Of a stretch of DNA of 64,000 nucleotides, positions 8,867 to 16,660 are shown piece by piece; the first letter of the stretch is position 1, and every line of letters starts with the position of its first letter. The translations under genes and the position numbers were made by a program. Origin of the DNA: Glycomyces luteolus (GTDB lineage: Bacteria; Actinomycetota; Actinomycetes; Mycobacteriales; Micromonosporaceae); NCBI RefSeq assembly GCF_027622875.1, contig NZ_JAPZVP010000007.1, positions 124,001-188,000 on the forward strand. Direction: 5' to 3'. Below the pieces are notes generated by a model, which made no database searches, was not told the DNA's origin, and was given only the letters and a program-made list of their open reading frames with translations.

Positions 8867-9703
8867 TCAAGACCCGATAGGACACGAGAGTACGTAGACG
8901 CGATCGCTGAGTTTGCCGATGAGCCGATAGATGTGCCAGAGGCAGTCACCGAGGGCAATCTGATAGTTGTCGTCGCCGAACCGCTGGATGTAGCGGTCTG
9001 GGTCGCTCAAGAGCCGGGCGGCGTGAAGCAGGTTCCTGCTGCCTTTGCCCGAATGCTCCTCGCCGTATTGGCCCCATTCGGTTCCGAGAACGTGGCACTC
9101 ATCGATCTGCAACCCGGCAGCGTGCATCGCGGCCTCTGCGTAGTCCGGCCGCATGTTCTGCTCGACGCATCCCATCGTCGGCAGCAGCCAAGCCGCCTCT
9201 CCCGGCTCCAGCCTGTCGGTGCAGAACATCTGATAGACCAACGCCCGGCCTCCAGGGACCAATGCCCGGCGAAATTCGGCGAATGCTGTGGGAAGGGCGT
9301 CGACGTGTACCAATACGTCGCGACACCAGATCAAGCTCATCGAGGCGTCGGAGACAGGAAGCGCCTCGGCTCTCCCTAGGTCAAAGGACACGGCGTCTTC
9401 CAGTTCTGGTTGGGTCTGAGCGCGGTCGGCAAGGTCCTTCCGGGCAATATCGATGTGGCGTTGAACCGGGTCGATGCCACGAATCCGCCAGCCAAAGCGT
9501 TGAGCCAGTTCAAGAGTGTGCCGACCTTCGCCGCATCCGACATCGAGAACGTCTGCGCCGGGTTCGAGTCCGAGCCGCTCCGCGGTCTCGTAGAACATGC
9601 TGGGACCTCGGGGGCTGAGGCTCTGATCCAGTAGCTCCTTGTATTCCTCCTCAACCTGCGCGAACGCGTCGTAGCTGCGGGAGAGGAACGCTTCGTCCGC
9701 CAT
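8867..9703 (-). CDS. Class I SAM-dependent methyltransferase
   Basis: 278 residues from an ATG with GGAG five bases upstream. Motif I 'VLDVGCGEGRHTLELA' near residue 60, an acidic end of strand 2 ('IRGIDPVQRHIDIA'), motif 'IWCRDVLVHVD' near 130 and 'FRRALVPGGRALVYQMF' near 150 are the standard SAM fold. The remaining 110 residues form a substrate domain. The last residues may be wrong: a coding-like stretch continues in another frame past the stop (complement of 8813-8890), so the natural C-terminus may be longer. Codon bias is weaker than in neighbouring genes, in keeping with the lower-GC segment 8.8-12.6 kb. The methyl acceptor is unknown. Confidence 0.84.
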   Translation of the reverse strand: MADEAFLSRSYDAFAQVEEEYKELLDQSLSPRGPSMFYETAERLGLEPGADVLDVGCGEGRHTLELAQRFGWRIRGIDPVQRHIDIARKDLADRAQTQPELEDAVSFDLGRAEALPVSDASMSLIWCRDVLVHVDALPTAFAEFRRALVPGGRALVYQMFCTDRLEPGEAAWLLPTMGCVEQNMRPDYAEAAMHAAGLQIDECHVLGTEWGQYGEEHSGKGSRNLLHAARLLSDPDRYIQRFGDDNYQIALGDCLWHIYRLIGKLSDRVYVLSCPIGS

Positions 9704-9922
9704 GGTCACTCCAGTCCGATGATCCCGGTTCAATTCCGCCCCAACGACGACGTCCCGGGTCTCCTGCGGAACCTAGTGGAGGTGTTGTTGGGCAGCAAGC
9801 CTTTTGCCGTCTCACGGATATCCCGTTCTGTCACCGATCGAAGACTCGGTCGCAGGTCGCGGAGACGGGGGCTTCGACCATCACCCAGTGCCAGTAAGGG
9901 AAGCCAGGAACGTTGCCAGTCG

Positions 9923-10528
9923 CTAGAGAGCGTCGGCGAGTTTGGCGGTGAAACGGTGCAGATGCGGATCGAGGATCTCGATCGGTTCGTCGAGCACTTG
10001 CGTTAGCGCCAGCCACTTGATGCTGGAGAACTCCTCTTCGCTGAACCATGTGATGGTCTCAGGGGTCGAGCGGATGAGGTGCCAAAGCGAAACGTCGGTG
10101 TGCTGGCCGGGGCCGCGAGTGTCCGTGACGGTCAGGAAGAGCGGTTGTTCGCCGAAGACTGCGGAGGGGACGGCCGTGATGTCGAGTTCTTCCTGGCATT
10201 CTCGTTGGACGGTTTCCCAGGGAGATTCGCCGGGTTCGACATGCCCGCCCGTTGGCAGCCAGAGACCGGCTTTGCGATGTTCGACCAGCATCACCTGCGC
10301 CCGAGCCTCATCGAGTACGACGAAGTAGCTGACCAGATGCATCGGTGGCGTCGCCGGCTTCACGGTGCGATAGAGCGGTGCGCCGCTTGCAATCCATGCT
10401 TGAGCAGTGGAGATGTGGCGCTGCTCCAGATCGTCCCAGGGTCTGATGCCCTGGAGGAGGTCTGAAAGTCGAGCGCGGCTGGTTCGATCTGGCGTTGAGG
10501 ACGCATCGACGATTGTCACGTGGGACAT
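9923..10528 (-). CDS. NUDIX hydrolase
   Basis: 201 residues. The NUDIX box is intact at about residues 96-118: 'GGHVEPGESPWETVQRECQEEL', fitting G-x5-E-x7-R-E-x2-E-E. The first 60 residues are a helical N-terminal extension, and the strand before the box is 'VMLVEHRKAGLWLPTG'. These enzymes hydrolyse nucleoside-diphosphate-linked compounds; the specificity cannot be read from the sequence. GC3 is lower than the window average, so the gene may have been acquired with the surrounding segment. Confidence 0.9.
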   Translation of the reverse strand: MSHVTIVDASSTPDRTSRARLSDLLQGIRPWDDLEQRHISTAQAWIASGAPLYRTVKPATPPMHLVSYFVVLDEARAQVMLVEHRKAGLWLPTGGHVEPGESPWETVQRECQEELDITAVPSAVFGEQPLFLTVTDTRGPGQHTDVSLWHLIRSTPETITWFSEEEFSSIKWLALTQVLDEPIEILDPHLHRFTAKLADAL

Positions 10529-10950
10529 GATGCCACCCGCCTCCGGCGGTCTCGCGCCCTTCTCGAATCTCAGAGTTTGAATGTGTGATGGCCGCAGTTT
10601 CATCGGCCGACCCGCCATCGGGACAACAGGAAGGCGCCGCCGATAGCGCGGGTGCACCCGCTCCGAGCAGATCCGCAGCCGGGACATACGACTTCCCTCA
10701 GGGTCATGGCTACCTGGATGCCAACACGTCGAGCCACCCCGATTACGTCATCGATGGTGATATCACGGAGGCTTGGAAGGAGGACAGTGAGGAGATGGTC
10801 GCACCAGATCCTTGTTGCACCAATGCATCTCGTGATCAACTGGGTCCGAGACTGTTACGGGAGGCGTAGTTAGGGTTGTGACCCATGAGGCGAGATGGTC
10901 CGGTGGGTTTGGTGATGGAGCACATCGGTGCTTACCCGAGCGGCAGATAA
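10529..10950. other. About 420 bases without a convincing gene
   Basis: Short frames exist on both strands (for example 10588-10869 on plus), but GC3 is only moderate, no motif is recognisable and the reading frames on both strands look equally good. The sequence lies beside a broken transposase and is most likely degraded or intergenic. Confidence 0.4.
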
Positions 10951-11148
10951 GGTTCGTGGTTCTTCGCCGCCGTCTTTGCCATCGTCGTCGCAGCCATGCT
11001 GGTCACCGAGCTGAACACGGGAAGCCGGCTCGATCGGAAGGTGGCGCGGTGGCGGGACCACATCGTTGGCTGGTTGGGCGAACGGTGGCACGATCGGGGG
11101 CCGAGCGTCCGGCTCAGACCACTGGCGCAAGGCGCCGCCAGCAGATGA
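10951..11148 (+). pseudogene. Possible truncated membrane-protein remnant
   Basis: After an in-frame TAA, this frame reads a hydrophobic helix ('WFFAAVFAIVVAAMLVTEL') followed by a basic amphipathic tail ('RLDRKVARWRDHIVGWL') and a TGA at 11146-11148. GC3 is high, as in real genes here, but there is no plausible start or N-terminal domain. It ends where homology to the IS5-like transposase begins on the other strand, as if an element cut a gene. It could be chance. Confidence 0.25.
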
Positions 11149-11149
11149 G

Positions 11150-11530
11150 ACAGCGGCGAGTTTGGTGAATCCCTGATGCATGGACAGGTGGCGGTCCCAG
11201 CGGACGGCGAGGCGTTTGAACTGGTGGAGGTGGGCAATGGCCTGTTCGACAACCCAGCGGATCTTGCCCAGGCCGATGATCTTCTTGCGACCGCGCTGCG
11301 GAATGATCGGCTCGATTCGTTTGGAGCGCAGCCAGTCACGAAAAGCCGCGGAGTCGTAGCCGCCATCGGCCAAGATCGCATCCGGCCGACGACGCGGACG
11401 GCCAACCCTCCCCGCCACGGGACCGATCGCCTCGACAAGGTCGACCGCAGCCATGACGCCGCGTCTTCCCCGATGTCGCAGGCCAGAACGGCTGCGGCGC
11501 ATACGCGATCACCTTGGGATCGAAGTCCAA
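11150..11530 (-). pseudogene. IS5-family transposase remnant, frameshifted
   Basis: The recognisable part is the C-terminal half of an IS5/IS1647-like DDE transposase: 'GRPRRRPDAILADGGYDS' (second catalytic Asp region), 'PQRGRKK', 'IRWVVEQAIAHLHQFKRLAVRW' with the catalytic Glu in 'VVEQ', then 'MHQGFTKLAA'. Upstream, matching sequence is split over other frames and no N-terminal DNA-binding part or matching inverted repeats can be found, so this is a dead fragment. It lies in the lower-GC segment, next to a MITE-like repeat copy. Confidence 0.62.
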
Positions 11531-11805
11531 GCGAATCGCGTGATCGCGTTCGAGCCAGGACTCGTAGCCGACATGGCGCCCCAGCGTCGCCGACCACCAC
11601 AGGCCCGGGTGGTTCCGCTGCTCCCGCCAAGAGGGAAACGTCGCACCGGTCGCCTGTCTCCGGTTTGAGCCGTTGCGCCCCAGTCAGATCGACCAGCTGC
11701 TCAACGCCTTTTCTGGTGAGGTCGGGCGTACCGCCACCGAGCGCCGGTGAAGCAGCACAGCTCACCGGCTTGGGATGAAAGCTAGGTCCGAACGATGCAC
11801 GACCC

Positions 11806-11928
11806 CTGTTGAACGACATCGACTTGTCAGCGGGAACCGACATCTGATGTCAGCGCTGCCGGTCGCCGTCGTGCGCCCGCTCCCTGCTGCGAGACGGCGT
11901 TCGCTGTCATCCCGATGTCGCTCAACAG
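11806..11928. repeat. MITE-like element, copy 1
   Basis: 123 bases with imperfect terminal inverted repeats: CTGTTGAACGACATCG at the left and CGATGTCGCTCAACAG at the right (one mismatch when inverted). It shares near identity over most of its length with copy 2 at 12695-12830, differing by a deletion and a few substitutions near the right end. Internally it contains GACATCTGATGTC, a second palindrome, so the RNA or single strand could fold. It ends one base after the stop codon of the secreted-protein gene. No coding capacity. No target-site duplication is clear. Confidence 0.77.
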
Positions 11929-11929
11929 C

Positions 11930-12571
11930 TCACCCGAAGTAGGTTGGCTCGTCGTTGACATCTTTGGTGGGATCGCCGCCGAAGTCCCCGTAGGGGTTGT
12001 TCTGCTCGGTGGTTCCCTCGGTGTACACCGGGGCACTGGCATGGACGCTGTGGCCGCCTTCGCTCCCGAAGCGCCCGAGGTCTTTCGCTTCGAGGTCGAC
12101 CGGGTCACGGTTGACCAGGACCAGGGCTTCGTCGGTCGGGGAGGTCTCGGTCTCGATGCGGAGGTCGAAGCCGCCTTCCTCGGTCTGGTGGAGGTGGAGG
12201 CGCACGTGCCCGTAGTCGCCGGCTTCGGCGGCGGGCGGTGTGGCCAGGTGCAGGTCCGCCTGTCCCCAGGCGAGGGCCCCGTCGGCGCCTTCGGCGCACG
12301 CCGAGCTGTCTAGGTCGAGCGCCTTGTCGGTCGCCAGGGGCGCGGTGCAGGGGACGGCGAGCATGTCAAGCGACCCGGTCAGCTCACCCAACTGGTAGTC
12401 GCTCCCCTCGACGGTGATGGCCCCGTTGTCCATCACGATCGGGATTCGGGCTTTGAACAGGTCCGCTGGTGCGGGCAGGTCCGTGCCCGGCAGGGGTGCG
12501 GCGTTTGCGGCGCCTACTGCGGCCAGCAGGAGCACTCCGGTCGCGGCGGCGGTGGTGACGATTTTGCGCAT
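11930..12571 (-). CDS. Secreted protein of unknown family, bracketed by MITE-like repeats
   Basis: 213 residues from an ATG with AGAAGGGA seven bases upstream. The N-terminus is a Sec signal peptide (MRK, hydrophobic core, cleavage after 'GAANA'). The mature part is acidic, with two Cys residues (in 'AVPCTAP' and 'SSACAEG') about 15 apart that could form a disulfide, and a beta-rich middle ('GHVRLHLHQTEEGGFDLRIETET'). The Asn/Pro/Gly-rich tail ends 'NDEPTYFG'. I do not recognise a family. Both flanks carry copies of the same 120-136-base repeat, so the gene could be moved or duplicated as a unit. Confidence 0.8.
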   Translation of the reverse strand: MRKIVTTAAATGVLLLAAVGAANAAPLPGTDLPAPADLFKARIPIVMDNGAITVEGSDYQLGELTGSLDMLAVPCTAPLATDKALDLDSSACAEGADGALAWGQADLHLATPPAAEAGDYGHVRLHLHQTEEGGFDLRIETETSPTDEALVLVNRDPVDLEAKDLGRFGSEGGHSVHASAPVYTEGTTEQNNPYGDFGGDPTKDVNDEPTYFG

Positions 12572-12694
12572 GATGGTCCCTTCTCGACGATCGATTCCTC
12601 GCCGACCGTAAACGAACGTGCAGCGGCCCGCAGGCCAACGCGGCAACTCCGACTACCGGAACAGCGACATCACCAGCCCGGGCCGGCAGCTGAG

Positions 12695-12830
12695 CTGTTG
12701 AACGACATCGACTTGTCAGCGGGAACCGACATCTGATGTCAGCGCTGCCGGTCGCCGTCGTGCGCTCGCTCCCTGCTGCGAGCCTGACGATCCATGTCAG
12801 CGTTCGCCGTCATCCGATGTCGCTCAACAG
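12695..12830. repeat. MITE-like element, copy 2
   Basis: 136 bases in the same orientation as copy 1, with the same ends (CTGTTGAACGACATCG and CGATGTCGCTCAACAG). It contains about 13 more bases than copy 1 near the right end, where another CATGTC motif occurs. It lies 123 bases upstream of the secreted-protein start, with no gene between. The rest of the gap 12572-12992 holds only promoter-like sequence and nothing that I can identify as a gene. Confidence 0.77.
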
Positions 12831-12943
12831 GGTCAACTCGGACTAGACATTCGCTGGAGGCCGTGTCAGGCCCCTGATCATCATTACTTGCGGGAACGGC
12901 ACTTCTCGTGAGTTATATGCCGTGATGGGACACGCCTGTTTTT

Positions 12944-12980
12944 CCATTATTTAAATATTAAAAACGGAAATTAATAATGG
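12944..12980 (+). promoter_or_regulatory. AT-rich inverted repeat in front of the zinc-finger/coiled-coil gene
   Basis: CCATTATT and AATAATGG face each other across 21 bases made almost only of A and T. This is the most AT-rich spot in the window. TAATAAT inside the right arm would serve as a -10 element about 15 bases before the ATG, so a protein bound to the arms would block transcription. Autoregulation by the downstream protein is an inference. Confidence 0.5.
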
Positions 12981-12992
12981 TAGGTTGTGTGC

Positions 12993-14102
12993 ATGACGAA
13001 ACCAGGTACGACCACCGGCCCTGTCCCGACGACCCGGACGGCCGCCAAGGGCGCGACGCTGTGCAAGCGGTGCGGGACGCCGATCCCGCAGCAGCCCGGG
13101 CGCGGACGACCGCGCCTGTATTGCGCCGAAGGCGACTGCGCCGCCCAGGCCAAACGCCAGCGCGAGCTGCGCCGGTCCACGCCCGGGCTCGAAGGCGCTC
13201 TGGCGAGGGCCGAGGAGCTGTACGAGCAGATCGAGCAGTCGATGGCGTCGGCGCTGGCGCCGCTGGCTGAGGCGCTGCGGGCGGAGACCGATCCGGCCGA
13301 GGTCGAGGCGCGGCTGGCGGAGGTGCGGTCGGATGCGGCCTCGACCGTGGCGGCGGCGCGAGCGGAGCGGGACGAGGTGGCCTCGCGGGCGGCGGCGCTG
13401 CGTGAGGAGCTCGAGGCTGCGCAGGGCGAGGTTGAGCGGGCCGCCGGCGCATTGGAGGCGGCGGAGGTTCGGGCGAAGGAGGCGGTGGCGGCGCGGGTGG
13501 AGGCCGTGCGCGCGGCGGAGGCGGCTCGTGAGGAGACTGCCGGGGCGGTTGCGGAGGCCGTTGCCGCCGTGGCGGGTCGGAAGGAGGCTGAGGCGCTGGC
13601 GCGGGCTGCTGAGGAGGCGCGTGCGGCGGCGGTGTCCGAGCGGGAGGCTGCGGTGGCGGCTCGTGAGGAGGCCGAGCGGGTGGCGGTCGCGGCGCGGGGT
13701 GAGGCGGAGGCGGCGCGGGCGCGGGCGGATCAGGTGGCCGTGGAGGCTGCGGAGGCGCTGCGGGCCGGTGAGGCGGCGCTGGAGCGAGCCGAGGCGCGGG
13801 CGCTGGGGTTCATTGGTGAGCGGGACGCGGAGCGGTCGCGGGTGGAGTCGCTGGTGGCGGAGGTGGCGGTGGCGCGGCGGGACGCGGAGCAGGCGGCCGC
13901 GCGGGCGAGCGAGCTCGGTGGGGATCTGGATCGGGTCCGGGGTGAACTCGCCGACGCGGTGGCTGATGCGCGGGTGTCGGTGTCGCGAGTGGAGGCGGCG
14001 GAGGCCGCTGGTGTCGAGGCGCGGGCGGCGGTGGAGTCGTGGCGGGAGCGGGCCCTGGCTGCGGAGGCGCGGTTGGCGGAGCGGGAGGGCGGCGGGAAGT
14101 AG
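12993..14102 (+). CDS. Zinc-finger/long coiled-coil protein
   Basis: 369 residues. Residues about 24-55 look like a small zinc-binding DNA module: 'CKRCGTPIPQQPGRGRPRLYCAEGDC' offers four Cys, followed by a basic helix 'AKRQRELRR'. From residue 65 to the end the protein is one long Ala/Glu/Arg-rich coiled coil with heptad periodicity and no Pro. A DNA-binding head on a coiled-coil stalk resembles KfrA-type plasmid proteins in architecture, though not in sequence of the head. The similar head is common in actinomycete mobile elements. ATG 12993 preferred over GTG 12987, because TAGG is correctly spaced. Followed by a hairpin terminator. Confidence 0.8.
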   Translation: MTKPGTTTGPVPTTRTAAKGATLCKRCGTPIPQQPGRGRPRLYCAEGDCAAQAKRQRELRRSTPGLEGALARAEELYEQIEQSMASALAPLAEALRAETDPAEVEARLAEVRSDAASTVAAARAERDEVASRAAALREELEAAQGEVERAAGALEAAEVRAKEAVAARVEAVRAAEAAREETAGAVAEAVAAVAGRKEAEALARAAEEARAAAVSEREAAVAAREEAERVAVAARGEAEAARARADQVAVEAAEALRAGEAALERAEARALGFIGERDAERSRVESLVAEVAVARRDAEQAAARASELGGDLDRVRGELADAVADARVSVSRVEAAEAAGVEARAAVESWRERALAAEARLAEREGGGK

Positions 14103-14149
14103 TCCTACTCCCCCGCGCGATGCCGCGTGGTTTGTCTGTTTTGGAGGGT

Positions 14150-14174
14150 CGGGCCCCGGTGCTGCCGGGGCCCG
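14150..14174. terminator. Hairpin between convergent genes
   Basis: CGGGCCCCGG and CCGGGGCCCG pair perfectly over 10 bp around a five-base loop. It lies between the coiled-coil gene and the convergent DinB gene. Confidence 0.78.
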
Positions 14175-14180
14175 GTGCCG

Positions 14181-14759
14181 CTAGATGCCGGCGGCTTTGC
14201 GGGCGTTCTGTTCGACGAGGTCGAAGTATGCGGTTCGGGACTGCTCTTCGACCCAGAGGTTGTCGTTGCCTTGGCGCATGCCGGCGGCGCCGTCGATGCC
14301 TTCGCGGACGATGTCGGCGTGTCCGGCGTGGCGGTGGGTTTCGGCGATCATGTGGGTGAGGATCTGGCCGAGGGTGACGGTGGCGCGGTCGGTGGGCCAC
14401 CAGGGGACGTTGCCTTGGGCGTCGAGGTCGAGCTCGCGGATGGTGGCGTCGGCGTGGTCCCAGACGCGGCGGTAGAGGTCGGTGACGTAGTCGCGGCTCT
14501 CGTCGGGGGTGGCCCAGAGGTCGGCCTGGGGATCGTCGTCGTCCAGCCAGGGCAGGGTTTCGGGGAAGGGGCGGGCGAAGGTGTCGCCGAAGTAGCCGAC
14601 TTCAGTGCTGGCGAGGTGCTTGACGAGGCCCAGGAGGTTGGTGCCGGTGGGGGTGAGGGGGCGGCGGATGTCGTACTCCCCCAAGCCTTCGAGTTTCCAG
14701 AGGACGGCGTCGCGGCCGGACTGGAGGTAGCGGCTCAGGTGGGTTTTGAGGTCGGTCAT
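14181..14759 (-). CDS. DinB/DUF664 family protein
   Basis: 192 residues. The four-helix bundle metal-binding pattern is visible: His49 in 'GLVKHLASTEVGYFG', and the pair in 'HMIAETHRHAGHADIVRE' with His/His near residues 137-145. 'RRPLTPTGTNLLGL' near residue 33 is the typical DUF664 lead-in. These proteins are metal-dependent and often thiol (mycothiol or bacillithiol) transferases, but most are uncharacterised. ATG start; the upstream sequence is divergent from the methyltransferase at 14829, leaving 69 bases for two promoters. Confidence 0.88.
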   Translation of the reverse strand: MTDLKTHLSRYLQSGRDAVLWKLEGLGEYDIRRPLTPTGTNLLGLVKHLASTEVGYFGDTFARPFPETLPWLDDDDPQADLWATPDESRDYVTDLYRRVWDHADATIRELDLDAQGNVPWWPTDRATVTLGQILTHMIAETHRHAGHADIVREGIDGAAGMRQGNDNLWVEEQSRTAYFDLVEQNARKAAGI

Positions 14760-14828
14760 GGGTGCGAGTGTCCCATCGCGGGCAATCGGATTGCGGGGCT
14801 GGGGCCGGTGTTGTTACCGTGGCGTCCG

Positions 14829-15575
14829 ATGACTTCTCATGACGGGCCGTCTCGATACGGCTTTCTGGACTGCAACTCCCCCATCGCCGCTTGGCGTCTC
14901 GACCGGCAGGTCGAGGAGTGCGCGGCTGCCGCGCCGCAGCTGATCGTCGACATCGGGTGCGGATGGGGCGAGCTGCTGCAGCGCGTCACCGCGAAGGTGC
15001 CGGGCGCGCAGGCGTACGGGATCGACTCGGACCTGGAACTGCTGGAGCGCGGCCGTGCTGGTGCGGCGGCCAAGGGCATCGCCGACCGGGTCGAGTTCGT
15101 CGAATACCAGGGCAAGGACTGGGAGACCCCGGCCGACCTGGTGGTCTGCATCGGTGCGGCGCATGCGTTCGGCACGGGCGCGGAAGCGCTGCGCGCGTTG
15201 TATCCGCTCGTGAAGCCCGGTGGGCGGCTGCTGTTCGGCGACGGGGTCTGGAACCGGGTCCCGACCGAGTCCGAGCTGGAGCCGATGTGGCCTGGTACGA
15301 CAGCTGAGGAATTCGTGCTGCTCCCCCGCCTCGTGGACGAGGCGGTCGCGACCGGGTTCCGCCCGCTGAGGGTCGAGTCGGTCGAGCAGTCCGAATGGGA
15401 CGACTTCGAGTCGCAGTTCCTGGCGGACAAGGAGTCCTGGCTGCTGGCCAATCCCGGTCACTCGAGGGCTGCCGAGATCCGCGAGCAGGCCGACGCGCAC
15501 CGGGACTGGTGGCTGCGCGGGCACCGGAGGCTCCTCGGGTTCGCTTACCTGACGCTGGGCCGACCGGTCGCATAG
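14829..15575 (+). CDS. Class I SAM-dependent methyltransferase
   Basis: 248 residues. Motif I 'IVDIGCGWGELLQRV' near residue 42, acidic strand-2 end 'AYGIDSDLELLERG', 'DLVVCIGAAHAFGTGAEAL' near 110, and 'LVKPGGRLLFGDGVW' near 132 give a standard SAM fold. The C-terminal half is rich in Trp and helices and ends 'LGFAYLTLGRP', a tail seen in small-molecule methyltransferases of this type. ATG start without a clear ribosome site, possibly a leaderless mRNA. A 17-bp perfect terminator follows immediately. The substrate is unknown. Confidence 0.88.
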   Translation: MTSHDGPSRYGFLDCNSPIAAWRLDRQVEECAAAAPQLIVDIGCGWGELLQRVTAKVPGAQAYGIDSDLELLERGRAGAAAKGIADRVEFVEYQGKDWETPADLVVCIGAAHAFGTGAEALRALYPLVKPGGRLLFGDGVWNRVPTESELEPMWPGTTAEEFVLLPRLVDEAVATGFRPLRVESVEQSEWDDFESQFLADKESWLLANPGHSRAAEIREQADAHRDWWLRGHRRLLGFAYLTLGRPVA

Positions 15576-15581
15576 GCGTAT

Positions 15582-15620
15582 GCCGAAGGCCCCGAACCGA
15601 TGCGGTTCGGGGCCTTCGGC
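15582..15620. terminator. Perfect 17-bp terminator hairpin
   Basis: GCCGAAGGCCCCGAACC pairs with its exact reverse complement around the loop GATGC. It lies seven bases after the methyltransferase stop and before the stop of the convergent DoxX gene, so it can serve both. Confidence 0.88.
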
Positions 15621-15643
15621 GTGTCCGGTCCCCCGCCGTGCCC

Positions 15644-16081
15644 TCAGAGGGCGGCGAGGACGGCGAGGCCGATGAAGAGGATCTGCTCGGCGGTGCGGAT
15701 GCCCAGCGGCGTGGCGGGTTTCCCGGCGAGCGGGATGCCGCGGCGGGCAGCCGAGACGTTCGCGGGGAACATCGCGGCCAGCAGGAGCGCCAGGCAGATC
15801 GCGGCGGCGGGCGCGGTGGCGGGGATGAGGAGTCCGGCGGCGCCGGCCAGTTCGAGGACGCCGGTGAGGGCGACCAGCGCGGCGGGTTGCGGGAGGCGTT
15901 CGGGGATCATGCGGATCATGTCGTCGCGGAATGCGGGGACGAAGTGGACGATGCCGGTGATGAGGAACATGGCGGCGAGGCCGATGCGCAGGGAGGTCTG
16001 CCAGTCGAGGGCGTCGACGCCGAGGAGTCCGGTGAGGCGTGCGAGGAGGGTGGCGGCGGTGAGGGTGATGATGGGGACCAT
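15644..16081 (-). CDS. DoxX family membrane protein
   Basis: 145 residues with four hydrophobic segments. The pattern 'SLRIGLAAMFLITGIVHFVPAFRDDMIRMIP..LPQPAALVALTGVLELAGAAGLL' is the DoxX fold: first helix, 'G..HF..', then a Gly/Glu-rich helix 'GVLELAGAAGLL'. DoxX relatives act in oxidative-stress or thiol-related membrane functions, but most are unassigned. ATG start with AGAAAGG nine bases upstream. Two identical palindromes lie in the promoter region, so a repressor of TetR type probably controls it; no such regulator is encoded nearby. Confidence 0.86.
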   Translation of the reverse strand: MVPIITLTAATLLARLTGLLGVDALDWQTSLRIGLAAMFLITGIVHFVPAFRDDMIRMIPERLPQPAALVALTGVLELAGAAGLLIPATAPAAAICLALLLAAMFPANVSAARRGIPLAGKPATPLGIRTAEQILFIGLAVLAAL

Positions 16082-16120
16082 GGGGGCGGGCCTTTCTGGG
16101 GAGCGCACCAGTGCACGCTT

Positions 16121-16169
16121 CTTGACAGTGTCAAGTTCATGATGCAGCAGGGATCTTGACACTGTCAAG
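16121..16169. promoter_or_regulatory. Twin palindromic operator upstream of doxX
   Basis: CTTGACAGTGTCAAG at 16121-16135 and CTTGACACTGTCAAG at 16155-16169 are each perfect 7+7 palindromes with one central base, 34 bases (about three helical turns) centre to centre. Each contains TTGACA, so they probably overlap the -35 region of the doxX promoter on the minus strand. Spacing and symmetry fit two dimers of a TetR-like repressor. Confidence 0.75.
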
Positions 16170-16191
16170 TGTTGGTGGTGTGGGCTCGGCC

Positions 16192-16578
16192 TCAGGAGCG
16201 CCGTTCGCGCCAGGCGCGCACCTCGGCGTCGACGTCGCGCAGGCCGAACCGCAGCGGCGGGCCCTCGATCGGGCCGATGAGGGCTTTCCTGATGCGCACG
16301 TTCAGCGCTTCGACCGCTGCGCGCACGGCGGCGTCGTCGCCCAGCGCGTCGAGGGTCGCAGGGAGCGCTTCGATTTCGCGGGCGAGTTTGAGTGCGGGCG
16401 GGAGGGCGTCGAGCCCGATGTTCTCGCGGGTGGCCTGCTGGTGGAGCCACCAGTCCTCGCGCAGCGGCTGCCCGATGCCCGGCAGGGGTTTTCCGGCCCC
16501 GGGGAGGTTCTTGAACTCGCCGCGGCCCTCGGCCTCTTGGATCTGGCGGTCGACACCGCGCGCCTGCCTGTCGCTCAT
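16192..16578 (-). CDS. DUF1992 (DnaJ-homologue C member 28 domain) protein
   Basis: 128 residues. 'RQIQEAEGRGEFKNLPGAGKPLPG' followed by 'DWWLHQQATRENIGLDALPPALKLAREIEAL' is the diagnostic DUF1992 pattern. Despite the name of its eukaryotic relatives, no J domain is present. The function is unknown. ATG start with GGAGG eight bases upstream. It is transcribed toward doxX, but the operator in between argues for separate control. Confidence 0.9.
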   Translation of the reverse strand: MSDRQARGVDRQIQEAEGRGEFKNLPGAGKPLPGIGQPLREDWWLHQQATRENIGLDALPPALKLAREIEALPATLDALGDDAAVRAAVEALNVRIRKALIGPIEGPPLRFGLRDVDAEVRAWRERRS

Positions 16579-16660
16579 CGCAGCCTCCTCGCTAGGGGCT
16601 CAATGGTAGCGATGCGGCCGCCTCAGCGGCGAAACCTGGGAGCGGCACGGCGGCGAGCCG

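Noticed and set aside
10588-10869. A 93-codon plus-strand frame between the NUDIX gene and the transposase remnant.
   Set aside because: GC3 is only moderate, the opposite strand is equally open, and no motif or ribosome site supports it.
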